From NCBI GenBank assembly GCA_030068145.1, contig JAPJBO010000346.1:1-64000 (forward strand): a DNA stretch of 64,000 nt. The letters run 5' to 3'. The stretch is from Diplonema papillatum (lineage: Eukaryota > Euglenozoa > Diplonemea > Diplonemida > Diplonemidae). This document shows positions 29,496 through 40,700 of this stretch, piece by piece. Made by a program: the position numbers and the translations under genes. Within the stretch, counting starts at the first letter, position 1; the number at the start of each line of letters is the position of its first letter. Below the pieces are notes generated by a model, which saw only the letters and a program-made list of their open reading frames with translations, was not told the origin of the DNA and did no database searches.

Positions 29496-30411
29496 CTTCA
29501 AAATGATGACTCGGTGGTTCGGGTCGTCGATGCCGAACAGTTCGAGCGAAGAATCGTCGACGAGGCCGCAGGCGAGAGTTTCGAGGGTCACGCCCTTGTC
29601 GGTCAGGTAGCCGTAGTACTGCGGCAGCTTCAGGGTCCGGAGGAACTTTCCCAGCGGCGTCGATACGTCGCACCGCACCTGGACCGGCGCGAAGGCCGAG
29701 GCGGCGGCGTACAGGTCAGCTCGCGTTCGGTGCTCGTCCGTCACGATGACGGACCGAGCCTTCCCCTCGTCAGACTCCATCACGTCCGGTGTGACGGACT
29801 TCGGCGCCATCACCGCGGCCAGGTTGAAGTCTGCGGTGCTGAGCTCGAAGCTGTCATCAACGCCCTTTAGCTTCTTCAACCCCATGTCTGGCAGGCTGAT
29901 ATCCGACAAGCTGTCGTCACCCTCCGCCTGCGCCGGCTTCTTCTTCGCCTCGTTGAGCGTTTCCGAGTCCGTTTCGAGGAGGATCTGCCGGTGCTTCGCA
30001 TCGGCGACTCCAAAGTGCCGCAGGTCGTTGTCGTCTATGAGCCCGCTTTGCAGGAGGTCCACGGTAAGCTTGTTCTGGGATAGCGTGTCGTAATACTGCG
30101 TGAGGCCGATGGCTCGGAGCAGACGGCCGAGGGGGTCCTTCTCCGCGCCCTTGGGCAGGTCCGTGTGCTTTTCTTCGGCAGTGAGCTCCCTGCTGGCTGC
30201 GGCGGGCGTGGCGGCGGGCGCAGCTGCGGCAGGCGCGGCCGCGGCCGCAGCCGCCGCGGCGTCTCCTGGTGCGGGCCCGCCCATGACGTCGCTGGAGGCG
30301 AGCATCTTCGCGACTTGCTCCTTGAACTTCTCGTTCTCTTCCATCTTCGAGCTCTTGTACCACATGTCCAAGATCTGCACCAGGGTCTCTTTGTGCATCG
30401 GCTCGACGTAC
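29496..30411 (-). CDS. PH-SAM gene, exon 2: two SAM-like domains
   Basis: 916 bases. Acceptor ACACACGTAG; donor AAG then GTGTGC (weaker, phase 0). It starts with the last base of a split codon that fits the two-base overhang of exon 1. The protein opens YVEPMHKETLVQ, an amphipathic helix, then an Ala/Pro stretch (about 30 residues), SAM-like domain 1 (DPLGRLLRAIGLTQYYDTL ... HFGVADAKHRQILL), an acidic linker of about 100 residues with SLSDISLPDMG, and SAM-like domain 2 (TPLGKFLRTLKLPQYYGYL ... FGIDDPNHRVIILK). Tandem SAM domains suggest a scaffold that multimerises. Confidence 0.75.
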
Positions 30412-30577
30412 CTACGTGTGTTTTAGAGTAGAGTTGGTATTCTCCTGTCGTTTTCACATTTCGTGTACTTTGACTAGCCATTTCTTTTTTAGCGAAAGTC
30501 CGCTTGAGAATCAAGAATCTCGAAGTCTCCGAGTGGCCATGGTTGAAAGGGGTTTTTAGTGCAGGAATTTGGGTCTT

Positions 30578-30820
30578 GCAGCAACCGCAGCCGCCACGGC
30601 GTCTCCTGGTGCGGGCCCGCCCATGACGTCGCTGGAGGCGAGCATCTTCGCGACTTGCTCCTTGAACTTCTCGTTCTCTTCCACCTTCGAGCTCTTGTAC
30701 CACATGTCCAAGATCTGCACCAGGGTCTCTTTCTCGACGTAGCTACGTGTGTTTTAGAGTAGATTTTTGGTATTCTCCTGTCGTTTTCGCATTTCGTGTA
30801 CTTTGACTAGCCATTTCTTT
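30578..30820 (-). pseudogene. Duplicated 5' part of exon 2 with its acceptor (pseudo-exon in intron 1)
   Basis: Near-identical copy of 30250-30490: the acceptor (ACACACGTAG), YVEKETLVQILDMWYKSSK and the following helix through the Ala stretch, lacking 9 bases of the original (PMH). It then runs into unrelated sequence and a stop. If spliced in, it would truncate the protein. Confidence 0.75.
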
Positions 30821-31029
30821 GACTTGTGAGGCGGGGGGATAAGGGGGGGGTTCTCTTCTTCCTCTGTTGGTCTAGCTTTTTGTCTTTTCTCTTAGAACTT
30901 CCCCAAAACAGAGGAGTCCATGATGAAATAGGTCCCCACCGGTGTTGGTGTGGGCTCCTCTCCACTTTTGAAGAAGGACAGCGAGAACTTTCCCGCCTGG
31001 GGTGCGCGACACCGTTGACATTCCGCAAC

Positions 31030-31075
31030 TGGCAGTCTCCTCAAGTATTTCCTACAAAGCAGGTGCTTATAAAGG
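31030..31075 (+). repeat. R1 element 3' tail only (intron 1)
   Basis: GGCAGTCTCCTCAAGTATTT followed by CCTACAAAGCAGGTGCTTAT, the conserved R1 end. Confidence 0.75.
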
Positions 31076-31146
31076 GGGAGGGTGCTGCACTGGTTCCTTT
31101 ACAGAAGAAGTAAAAGAAGTACGCTACTGACGAACGAAGAGCAGAC

Positions 31147-31997
31147 CGTGTTTCGTATCCAGGCGGCGGCGCGAGGCGAATTTCGTTCTCGAGCTGGTCC
31201 TTGTCTCTGAGCTGCTCGAGAGGGAGCATCTTCTGCGTCTGATGGATGTAGACCGTGCGCAGGAAGCGGACGAAGCTTTTGATGTCGGAAGAGTGGAACA
31301 TCAGGTCGTACTCCGGCGTGTCCGCGCCGTCCCGCTTGACGGTTTCCGGCATCACGATGATGACGTACAGGTCCTTCTTGCTGTCTTGGGCCACCAGCAA
31401 TTTAACTATGTCCTCCGCTTTGAAGCACCTCTTCGGCTCGCCAGATTCGGAGGAGAGATACACGTTTTTGTCGCCGAGGAAGCAGATGTTGTCTTCGTTG
31501 CCGAAGTCTGCGGTGAGGCACTTGACGGGGCCGAACCAGTGCAGCACGGCCGTTTTGAGGTGACCGAAGGCCGGCTGGAGCTGCTGGGGCACTTTCGCGA
31601 GCGGCAAGTCGGTGCGGGGATCGGTGGGGGGCAGCCCGTAGTCGTACTCGGTGCTGTCTTGGCCCTGGGAGAGGCGAGATTGGCGGACGGCGTCCGTGGT
31701 CGCGCTGAGCCACCTGTCGTACTGCTCCGCCGACTTGGCGCGGAGGTTCCACTTCGTGTCCTTCGTCCCCCCCAGCAGCCCTCGCTTCGAGACGCCGCCC
31801 GTGAAGTGCAGCATCATGGTGTACTCTTCCCCACCCTGCTCCACGTGCTGCACTACCAGCACATCCTTCGCCTTGGCGTCCGGTCGCCCGGCATCGGTCA
31901 AGTCAAGCACGGACAACTTCGTGCCATCCAGGCGCAGGCATATCGGAGCCCACCGTCGGAAGTTCCCGCGCTTCTCCAACACCCCCTCCAGCACCAT
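31147..31997 (-). CDS. PH-SAM gene, exon 1: pleckstrin-homology domain
   Basis: 851 bases from an ATG at 31997 to a proposed donor (ACACG then GTCTGC). The two-base overhang joins exon 2 in frame. Residues about 2-105 fit a PH domain: VLEGVLEKRGNFRRWAPICL at the start (G-x-L-x-K-R-G...W), several strands, and a final helix with AEQYDRWLSATTDAV. A second PH-like or related lobe may follow (KCLTADFGNEDNICFLG ... FHSSDIKSFVRFLRTVYI), ending in a Trp-less helix. PH domains bind phosphoinositides, so the protein may be a membrane-recruited scaffold. An acceptor-like AAGAAGCAG just before the ATG means an upstream exon cannot be ruled out. Confidence 0.65.
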
Positions 31998-32059
31998 CCC
32001 TGCTTCTTTTCCTCTACCCTGGGAGGGGTGAAAACCTCAGTTCGATGTTTAAACAGGAC

Positions 32060-32170
32060 ACTGCCTGGGCTTAGACGGTGAACAAGTTGGATGCAGAGCA
32101 CTTTGAGGTGGCCGAAGGCTTGCTGGAGCTGCAGGGGAGTCCGTGGCATGTCGGTGCGGGGTAGGTGGGC
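32060..32170 (-). pseudogene. Duplicated fragment of PH-SAM exon 1
   Basis: Reads TPLQLQQAFGHLKVL, a diverged copy of VPQQLQPAFGHLKTA in exon 1 (about 31555-31610), with flanking similarity. Not open on either side. Confidence 0.6.
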
Positions 32171-32235
32171 CCGTACCGAGAACAACTCGGGGGTCATCCT
32201 TTGGTCTCGCTTCATGTTCAAGGGATGAAGCCGGA

Positions 32236-32298
32236 GGTGACAGAAAAATTACCACGGGGATAACTGGCTTGTGGCAGCCAAGCGTTCATAGCAACGTT

Positions 32299-32330
<32 letters not shown>

Positions 32331-32407
32331 ACGTAGACAAGCAGAATTGTCTAAGGGTTGGATTGTTTACCTACCAACAGGGAGCGTGAGCTGGGTTTAG
32401 ACCGTCT
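32236..32407 (+). rRNA. 28S rRNA fragment (peptidyl-transferase region), pseudogene
   Basis: Contains highly conserved LSU domain V sequence: GGGATAACTGGCTTGTGGC, CCAAGCGTTCATAGC, TTTTTGATCCTTCGATGTCG and GTGAGCTGGGTTTAGACCGT. It is only about 170 bases, with unrelated DNA on both sides, so it is a dispersed fragment, not a working gene. Confidence 0.85.
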
Positions 32408-33174
32408 CTGCATCTTCGGCTGGACTACTAGGGAATGCTTGAGTCAGAGACATAAATTCCCCATCCAAAGTACCCCAGAGGGAATTTGTGAACAGATGAG
32501 ATATAATAGTGCGTTGCTCAGGGTAGTCGAAGGCCTGACAATCACACTAATGCAACGAATTGTGCCTCGGAATAGCCTCCCTGGCCCTGGCCCACGCCTG
32601 TGCCGCAACCCCTTAACCCGGGCGGCGGCGCTTTGGCATGAGCCAGGAACCTCAAGGGGAGCAGCGCGAGAGGCATCATCCACGCTTCAAAGGCCCACAC
32701 ACTAATGCAACAAATTTACCAGATGATGTGCGGAAGTGCACGTACGAACAACACTAGGTAGTGGGTTGTTTCTCCCAGTTAACCGTTGACAAATTGCCCA
32801 CCCTCCCATGCCATTGAAGTGACTTCACCAGGTTGTGTCTCCAACCTTGGTGAGACCTTTTCTTCCCGGTTACGAAGTATTCAGTTGATTCATGAATTGT
32901 CTCCCCAGTCGGGGAACATGGAGCGTGAGCTGGGTATAGACCAAAGTCTTGCTGAGGCAGTTGCACTCTTGTGGAGACAAACGCCACAACAAAGTCCTGC
33001 ACTGGCGTCGTTGATGGCAGAAAACGATGAACGGGCGAAAGAAATCAGCGAAGGTTTTTGATGAACACAGCTGTTGTTGCGATTCTAGCTCCGGAAGAGA
33101 TCTTCCGGCGTTCTATTTTTTTTTGAGCCCGAAGGGCTTCTTTTGACGGATTCGGGAGCACACGGAGCTCGCAC
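32408..33174. other. No gene; short duplicated segment and a possible LSU echo
   Basis: 32507-32560 and 33450-33495 share TAGTCGAAGGCCTGACAATC and ACACTAAT. At about 32918-32940 GAGCGTGAGCTGGGTATAGACC echoes the end of the 28S fragment and may be a second, badly decayed piece. Confidence 0.4.
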
Positions 33175-33240
33175 GGGGGGACTGCAAGAAAGTGCTTGGA
33201 ATGGTTGTGATCAACGCTGGTCCCATCTGTGTGATGAGCG
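33175..33240 (+). repeat. R3 fragment
   Basis: G run then CTGCAAGAAAGTGCTTGGAA. Confidence 0.65.
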
Positions 33241-34244
33241 CCGCCTGGGGGCATTCGGGCATGCTGGAGTGAGTTGACCCGGCGGAAAGCACCAGACCAA
33301 GTAAGGCCTCATGCCGCGGGGGTGGAGTAGCGAGGGGTCATCCAACGATGGCTCCAGCCGGGAGGCCACAACGACCCACTCGTAGGCCTCCTCCGCGGCG
33401 GCGCAACAAACGCGTTCCATCTGCTGTGACGTAGGCACGGAGTGTGCACAGTGCGTTACTCAGGGTAGTCGAAGGCCTGACAATCACACTAATTTACGCC
33501 TCATGCCAGTCGGTCCAGTGGCCGATGCTGTCTCATTGTCACGTTCTGGGACGCGTGTAGTAGATGGTATCGCATTGCAGTTTCGGACATTGCCACACAC
33601 AGGGGACAGAGTCGACATGCATCTGCAGCCTGGAGCACACGTCACCAATAGGATAGGTACTATGGAGTCATGTGCAGCTACGACAAATGCATCTACTCAT
33701 CTTAACCTGGGATCGCTGTCTTGCTACTTCTTTGGGCCGCTGCACGGCCTGCGGCGAACGGCCTTCAGCTAATGATGAATGCAATACAAATTCTGCGGGA
33801 CTCTTGAAGCCGCGCACCTGGAGCACGTTGTACGAGAAGCCAGTCAGGGGTCACAACTGTCAGTCTACACATGGTGCACACTCCACGTCTCAGCCAGTCT
33901 TGTCCAGTCGGCAGTTCAGCAGGTTCTGACTAGCTACAAAAGCCCCCTCCGGCATACAGGCACGGCAGCGCATTCACGGTGCACGCATGAATAAAACTAT
34001 GAGCAAGGCAGCACACAACGCAATGACAGGGAGAGAGACGAGATAGTGCGGGGACCATCTCTCACTACTGTACTCATCTGGGATGAGCCAACAGCTCGCT
34101 ACTCTTGGGCCAAAGGTCTAGTCCGCACAGCAGCGAGTCAGTACCTGTCGCAGACATGCTGATTGATGCTGAAGGATTGGCAGCTTCAGGGCAGCATTAC
34201 GACACTGGGCTAGCAAACCAGATTCCAGAGCTGAACGAGCTTCC
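33241..34244. other. No gene recognised
   Basis: Short overlapping ORFs only. GAGAGAGACGAG..GTGCGGGGACCATCTCTC at about 34030 resembles the segment at 25610-25645. Confidence 0.3.
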
Positions 34245-34507
34245 AAGAATGTTTGCAAGAACGTGTTCAAAATGGGTGGGTGCTCAACACCGCACTGATC
34301 CCACAAGGCGGACCGAGTGTCTACAGACAGGGCAGTGGTGTGAGTCTGGTTTGTCAGGCGGCTGTTCGTAGCTCGTCACAACCAGGACCCCCCGTGCTAC
34401 CAGAGCACAAGCAAATCCGCCACAGGGAGAAGGCCCCTACCACCGTGTCTGAGCAGTCAGCTAAAAAGCTCAGGGCCCCCGCCCTGATTGTGGTTGCGAC
34501 TCGCTAG
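34245..34507 (+). repeat. R3 interspersed repeat, near full length
   Basis: Matches 22440-22740 with an internal deletion of the GCCGTGTTTCGG region. It ends ATTGTGGTTGCGACTCGC about 80 bases downstream of the transporter's stop codon. Confidence 0.8.
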
Positions 34508-34591
34508 ACCGCACTGTAGTGACTGTACAAGTCACAAACGAGCTCCCGGGGGAAACCGCGCCGCATCACAACGCGCAGAGAAGACGAACAT

Positions 34592-35974
34592 CTACCGGAT
34601 GCCGATATGCCCCAGATACGCCAGGAGAACACCGGTGGCCACCATGCAAAGCGAGCCGAGGCACAGGTTGACCACGAGGTACGTATCGTAGTGCCGGCAA
34701 ACGGCGGACAGCCCGTAGTTCGCGGCCGACAGGAGGCCGGCGACCCCGGACGCGATGGAGAAGAAAACGCCGCCTTCGAAACCGAAGGTCTCGGGCAGGC
34801 CGCAGAGCGTCGGGATGATGGAGAAGACCATGAACCGTGACGCCGCAATGCAGAAGAGCATCGCGTACTGCAACGGGGTCCAGTACACACACGACGCGAC
34901 CATCAGCACGGCGGCAAGCAGTGTGTTCACGAGGATCGACACCCGCATGCCCTTCGACAAGAGCCAGCCAACGACAGGAGTGAGGATGCCTGTGGCCGGC
35001 ATGATGATGCTGAACACAGTGTTCAGCGAGTACGCCTCGTCGTCGCTTCCCGAAAGCCACCGGACCTCCGCGGTGACGTTCGTCATGTAGAAGTACTTGC
35101 TCGCGAAGAAGCAGCAGTGCCAGAACAAGATCACGCCGAACTTCGCCGAAAAAAGCCGCGGGACGACGGGCAGCACCTCCCCGGTTGCCTTCCTCGCCTG
35201 GTCCGCCGACGACGGCACCGGGCCGAGGACCAGGTACCCGCAGGCGGACCCTAGCAGCGCGAGGACTGCATACCCCATGAAGAGGGTGCGGAGCGGGATG
35301 GACGAGTGCAGGTACACTTCGCGGACTAAGTAGTACCCGAGGGTCGACGCGTCGGCGGCGCCCATGAGGCTGCTGTTCGCCAGCCCGGCGGCCGCCGCGC
35401 CGAAGAGCAGCGGCGGGAGGCTCAAGAACGGCAAGCAAGCCGAAAGCCCGAGGGACGCGACGAGTGCGTACGCGGGGATGGCCAAGTCCTGGTATCGGTC
35501 ATCGCCCAGCCACGCGCCGGCGCCGTCGGTGCCGGCCGCCAGCAGCGCGTACGCGACGCTTTTCACCAGGAAAGCGCCGCACGCGATGTACTTCGGCGGG
35601 TACCGGTGCAGCAGGATCCCCACGGGGAACGCCGCGAGGTTGAGCCCCGCGTATCCGCACGTGAACATCAGGTCGAGCCTCGCCTGCTGCTCGGGGCAGG
35701 CGGCGCCCAGGCTCGTCGGTTCGACCGTCGGACCGGGGCAGACCCACTGGAACTGGCCGGATTTGTAGAGCGCCGGGAGGAGGGCCTGGTAGCCCATGGC
35801 TTCCATCGACAGCAGGAAGGCGAGGCCGAGGGCACCGCACCACTGCGCGATCGACCGGCAGAGCGGGGGCTTCTCGTCGGACAGCATCGCCACGCGCTCG
35901 TCGACGCCATCGTCGCTCCCGTCGTCGATGCTGATGTCGGGCTTCTCCCCCTCGTTGACCGCCCCTATCAGCAT
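34592..35974 (-). CDS. Major facilitator, SLC43 (LAT3-like)-type transporter, complete single exon
   Basis: 460 residues from the ATG at 35974 to a TAG. The longer reading frame to 36091 only adds codons from an R1 repeat. An acidic cytosolic N-terminus of about 40 residues (DDGSDDGVDERVAML) precedes about twelve hydrophobic segments in the usual two halves of six. The family marks are the N-terminal helix with MEAMGYQALLPAL, a Cys-bearing loop (WVCPGPT ... GAACPEQQ), LMFTCGYAGLNLAAFPVGIL with RYPPKY, and in the second half KYFYMTNVTAEV and FSIIPTLCGLPETFGFEGGVFFS. SLC43 members carry large neutral amino acids or purines by facilitated diffusion; the substrate is not shown. It should sit in the plasma or an internal membrane. 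Confidence 0.75.
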   Translation of the reverse strand: MLIGAVNEGEKPDISIDDGSDDGVDERVAMLSDEKPPLCRSIAQWCGALGLAFLLSMEAMGYQALLPALYKSGQFQWVCPGPTVEPTSLGAACPEQQARLDLMFTCGYAGLNLAAFPVGILLHRYPPKYIACGAFLVKSVAYALLAAGTDGAGAWLGDDRYQDLAIPAYALVASLGLSACLPFLSLPPLLFGAAAAGLANSSLMGAADASTLGYYLVREVYLHSSIPLRTLFMGYAVLALLGSACGYLVLGPVPSSADQARKATGEVLPVVPRLFSAKFGVILFWHCCFFASKYFYMTNVTAEVRWLSGSDDEAYSLNTVFSIIMPATGILTPVVGWLLSKGMRVSILVNTLLAAVLMVASCVYWTPLQYAMLFCIAASRFMVFSIIPTLCGLPETFGFEGGVFFSIASGVAGLLSAANYGLSAVCRHYDTYLVVNLCLGSLCMVATGVLLAYLGHIGIR

Positions 35975-36027
35975 GGTTCGTCTTCCTTTTACATTCAACT
36001 GCGGTTGAGATCGGATGATGCTGCAAA

Positions 36028-36515
36028 AATACTCGAGGGGATGCCTTGTGCTTACTTCGAAGGAGGCTAGAGGGGGGAGAAAACAATACAACTACAAAGT
36101 GGGTCTTTTTTGTTGAACGCGTACGCCCGCCACTGAACCCAGATTCACCTGTGTTTCGTGTGGGCTACAGCACATTTACCTCCTTTGATCTTTTGCAGCT
36201 GGCAGCCTCCTCAAGTAGTGATCGTTTTCCCACTTGTATTTACCCTGTGTATAGTCAGGGAAGGAATTCTGATCAACCACCAAAAACACGCTGCCTACGT
36301 CTTTTTAGCCTGCACAATACAGAACAACACATACAAGGGCAACCCACACAGTACTAAAAACCCGGGTACACTATGCGAGGCTGCTTGCAAGCTGCCTTCG
36401 TTTTGTGAGCTGTAATGCGCAGGTGCCACGAAGGCAGCCGAGAGCCGTTAACGAACTTACTACGGCCACTAAGGTAGCAGGACTGGAACTAAAGCAGGTG
36501 CTTATACAAAAAGAA
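36028..36515 (+). repeat. R1 element interrupted by an R9-containing insertion
   Basis: R1 runs from AAAAATACTCGAGGGGATGCC (36028) to CTCCTCAAGTAG (36216), is broken by about 270 bases starting with R9 (TGATCGTTTTCCCACTTGTA), and resumes with AAAGCAGGTGCTTATACAAA at about 36490. It supplies the upstream flank of the transporter gene. Confidence 0.8.
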
Positions 36516-36777
36516 AACTTTCAAATACGGTTGCGTGAGTGGTGTGGGCGGGTTCGGAGAAGAGACTGCCTCACGTCCGCTTTCGGGACACCGGGACAGC
36601 CTGAGATCCCCGGCGATACGGAGGAAGCTTTTCGTAGCCGCTTTTAGTTTGTGCCACGTGTGCACCGTTTTCGTTGATGGGGTGTTTTGCATCGGCATCC
36701 TGGCGCACAGCCCACTCTTTCTCGTGATGAACTTTTTTCGCTTCTTGGGGCTGAGAATCATTTTGGATTCGGTGTCG

Positions 36778-36850
36778 CTAAGAACGAGTTTCCCTCCACA
36801 GCCGATCGGTAGCGACGACGGGCGGTGTGTCCAAATGACAGGCATTGCAA
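36778..36850 (-). rRNA. 18S rRNA 3' fragment, decayed pseudogene
   Basis: Contains AGAACGAGTTTCCCTCC and ACGACGGGCGGTGTGT, the reverse complement of the universal SSU 3' region, with point changes after it. Much shorter than the copy at 59471-59692. Confidence 0.65.
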
Positions 36851-37185
36851 TCTCTGATCATCATCCCGACGCAAGTTTCGCCAACAGGTAGAACTGAAAA
36901 GGTACGAACAGAAGGGCTCCGGGCAAGCATCTGTGGACGTAGCCAAGTCTGCTGGAAAGCAGATCGGTACTCCTTCGATCGAATGGAGAGGAACTGCTTT
37001 GGTTAGTTCAAAGATAATATATTATCTATCTGCCTGTGTGGCGATATATCGACGGAAATTGTGCATCGCAGGTATACACTGGCCGGGGCTGGTCACCTTA
37101 GCACTGGGTGGTGCGTGGTGCTGGTTCAACAACTAGCCTGTCTGCGCAAGGACCTGGGGAACGTTCATCACGGATACACCGGCGG

Positions 37186-37765
37186 GGCTTGACAGTCCCG
37201 GGGGAAATGTGCAAGGTGCTGCTTCGACAACCGGTTCCGTGGGCCAAGGGCCGGACGACCGACCATCACGCGCTGTTGTCGCGCTCGCGTGGGGCAGGTC
37301 TTTTGCTTCGTGAACGAAGCGGTGGCAGAACCGGCAGAGCCAGGAGCTGCAGGCCGTGCACGCTAGGGCCGCGACGCTGGCGCGGCATCTCTGGCAGACG
37401 AACACCGAGTCGGTCGCCATGGGCAGGTCCCTGCGGCTGAGGAGGATCCGCCCCGCCCTGCCGTGTTCCGCGAGGGTCTCGAAGAAGAGCAGGGCCCGCC
37501 CGTCCCTCGAGCACACCCGCACGTCGCTTAGAACCGAGCCCAGCCGCGCCGCGCCGACGCCGCCGAACCGACCACTTTTTTCGGCAGCCCGGACAGCTGG
37601 ATCTACGGCGACCACGCCGCGGCCCTGGCCGCGTGCAGGTCAACCGAAGCTCCTCCACCAGGTCGGTCTCCCTTTCCCGCGCGAGGCGGAGGGCTCGTGG
37701 CAAGCTCCTCCGCCGTTCGGCCAACGGCAAAGCCGCGCCGAACGCGTGAACATGAAGACGGAGGG
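37186..37765 (-). pseudogene. Broken duplicate of the 3' end of the B-box-like gene
   Basis: Nearly identical to 37790-38400 but with small deletions that break the frame (for example in the region after LGSVL). The intact-looking part still reads FVCQRCRASVAALACTACSS and ends in a different tail. It lies directly downstream of the source, in the same orientation. Confidence 0.8.
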
Positions 37766-37770
37766 GCTTG

Positions 37771-40700
37771 CTACGCGCTTGACAGTCTCGGGGGAAGTGT
37801 GCAAGGTGCTGCTTCGACAACCGGTTCCGTGGGCCAAGGGCCGGACGACCGACCATCACGCGCTGTTGTCACGCTCGCGTGGGGCAGGTCTTTTGCTTCG
37901 TGGACGAAGCGGTGACAGAACCGGCAGAGCCAGGAGCTGCAGGCCGTGCACGCGAGGGCCGCGACGCTGGCGCGGCACCTCTGGCAGACGAACACCGAGT
38001 CGGTCGCCATGGGCAGGTCCCTGCGGCTGAGGAGGATCCGCCCCGCCCTGCCGTGCTCCGCGAGGGTCTCGAAGAACAGCAGGGCCCGCCCGTCCGCCGA
38101 GCACACCCGCACGTCGCTTGCGCGCAGCCCGGGCGGCAGAACCGAGCCCAGCCAGCGCCGCGCCGACGCCGCCGAACTGACCACTTTTTTCGGCAGCCCG
38201 GACAGCTGGATCCACGGCGACCCCGCCGCTGCCCTGGCCGCGTGCGGGTCGACCGAAGCCTCCCCGCACCTGGGTGCCACGGGGCGGTGCCCGATGATGC
38301 CCATCAGCTCCTCCACCAGCTCGGTCTCCCTTTCCCGCGCGAGGCGGAGGGCCCGCAGCAAGCCCCTCCGTGCCTTCACGTACGCGTTCGGCTCGGGTTT
38401 GCCGGTGCCAGGGTGCAACCTCGCTTGGAGATCCGGGACGTCGAAGTCCCCAGGTGGCCGTCGTCGAAAGGGCTCGGTTACCCGCCCCGCCTGGCAACGA
38501 AGCGGCGGGGGTTGTACGCCCGCGTGGTGGCTGACGCTGCACCGGGGGCCGCCCCCTCGGGCGGGTGGCACCGCGACACTCTCCTCGAGCGCGGGCGTGG
38601 GGGCCAGGGTGGGGTCCGGTCGGTGGGCGGGAGGGAGACGCAGCGGCTGGGGATGCACGCTCTCCTCGGAGCCAGATATCGGGAACACTTGGCCGTCGAC
38701 GTCGTCGTCTTCGCAGAACGCCAACCCCTGCGCCCGCAGGCAGTCGGCTAAGAACTCGTCGTACTCCGCGTTCGCCTCGCACAGCGAGACCAGGTCCTGA
38801 CGCTGCTCTTCGAGCACGGCGGCGTACCCCAGCCGCTCCACGCGGCCGCCGATCTCGCCGCTTCCCGGTCCCTCGGCACCGCCTGCCAGCACCACGATCG
38901 ACGCGCCGCCGCCGCCCCGCCGCCGCAGCCCGCCCGACAACAGATCGCGGCCCCCCGCGCAGAGGGCCGAGCGGGACGCCGAAAACGACCGCCGCCCCGG
39001 CTGCTTCTGGGCGGATCCTCCGAGCATCGAGCCCGCCCTCCGGCGCGAATGGTCGCCCGAATGGCGAGGCCCCACAGGCAGGTGGTCCGCCTGCGGGGTT
39101 TCGGATCCCGGAGGTGGCAAGGCGCCGTGCTTGCCGACCGTTGGCAGCTGGTCCCCCGGAATTTTTTTGGACCCCGGCGATGGCAAAGCATCGTTGAACC
39201 CGTCGAAGACGCCGTGCTTGCCGACCGGTGACAGCTGGTCCACCTGCAGGGTTTTGTATCCCGGCGATGGCAAGGCACCGTTCAACCCGTCGGAGACGCC
39301 GTGCTTGCCGACCGTTGACAGCTGGTCCGCCTGCAGGGTTTTGTATCCCGGCGATGGCAAGGCACCGTTCAACCCATCGAAGGCGTCGTGCTTTCCGACC
39401 GGTCGGCCCGCGGAATCAGGCGGGGACCAGACCACCTTCAAAGCCTCCGTACTGCCATCCCCCAGGTTGCTGTGCTCGCGCGCCGCCATCGCAGCAGAAT
39501 CCACCGGCGAGGACACGACGACGCTCAAGACCTCTGGACAGCCGTCCTTGCTGACCTTTCCACCCGAAGGCAAGACGCCTTTCAAAACCTCTGAACAGCC
39601 ATCTTGGTTGTAGTTGTCGTGCATCGACACCACAGGTGACAAGGCAACTTTTAGGACCTCTGAACAGCCGTCCTGGCTGTTGTTGTCGTGCATCACAGAA
39701 GACTCCGCCGGTGAGGACAGGGCAACTTTGAGGTCGTGGTCGTTGTGCTCCGGCAACCGCGGCGCAGGACTCGCCTCCGCACTCCGGCCGCCTTCCAGCC
39801 TTTGCGGCGCCGCGCGCGAGCCCTGCGGGCAGCCGCCGTCGTATATGTCGTCGCCCGCGCCGCAAAACGACACCGCGGGCTTCCAGCCGGCACCCACGCC
39901 CGGAGCCGGGGCTCGGGGGTGCTGTGACGAAGCCGAGCGCGCCGAGTCGCTGTAGCCGGGTTGCGCGGGGCTGGCTGCTGTTGGCGCCGTGTCGGGCTGC
40001 AAGTCGGCAGCCGCGTCGCAAATGGCTTCGAGTAACGCGGTCTCGTCGCGCACACGGTCTTCTAGGGCGCACTGGGCTTGGTAGTACCGTTGCACGTTGG
40101 CGAAGGCGGCGGCGGTTGCAGCAAGGTCGGCAGGGTCAATGGGGTCGAACGCTGCGACAGACGCTGGCAGGGAGGCGTGAGGGGAACGCTTCGCACCTGC
40201 CGCGGCGGGTGCGGGTGCGGACGCGCGTGCAAGGCTCGCGGGGTTCATGGTATCAGGCATCGCGCCGAGCAGAGCCTTGCTTTGGTGGTACCTCTTCAAG
40301 TTGCCAGGGTCAGATGCTTCGACTGACACGGACAGGGGGGCATCAGGGGCTCGCTTTATATCTGCCACGGCGGGTGCCGACGCAGCAAGGTTCTCGGGGT
40401 CGATGGAGTGAGGCTCTGCGTCCAATGGTGGCTGGGTTGGGTGGTACCTCTTGAGGTTGCCAGGGTCAGACGGATGGCCAGTCGCTGGGTGCGTTGCTTC
40501 GAGGATCGGTTCAGCGCTTTCTCCGGAGCAGATCGCCAGCTCGCGGACGAGGGCCGCGATCGCGCCGCGGTGCTCCTGCAGCTCTTCGCGAAGGACAGCC
40601 GCCGCCTCGTCCTCGGGCACCGTGCCGCCCGCGTACCCATCGGTCTCCACTGCCCCCACGCACACCGCCCACGACGCCTTCCTGTTGGAAGAGACGGCCC

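Noticed and set aside
35975..36091. Extended N-terminus of the SLC43-like transporter
   Set aside because: The extra 39 codons come from an R1 repeat; the ATG at 35974 starts the expected acidic tail.
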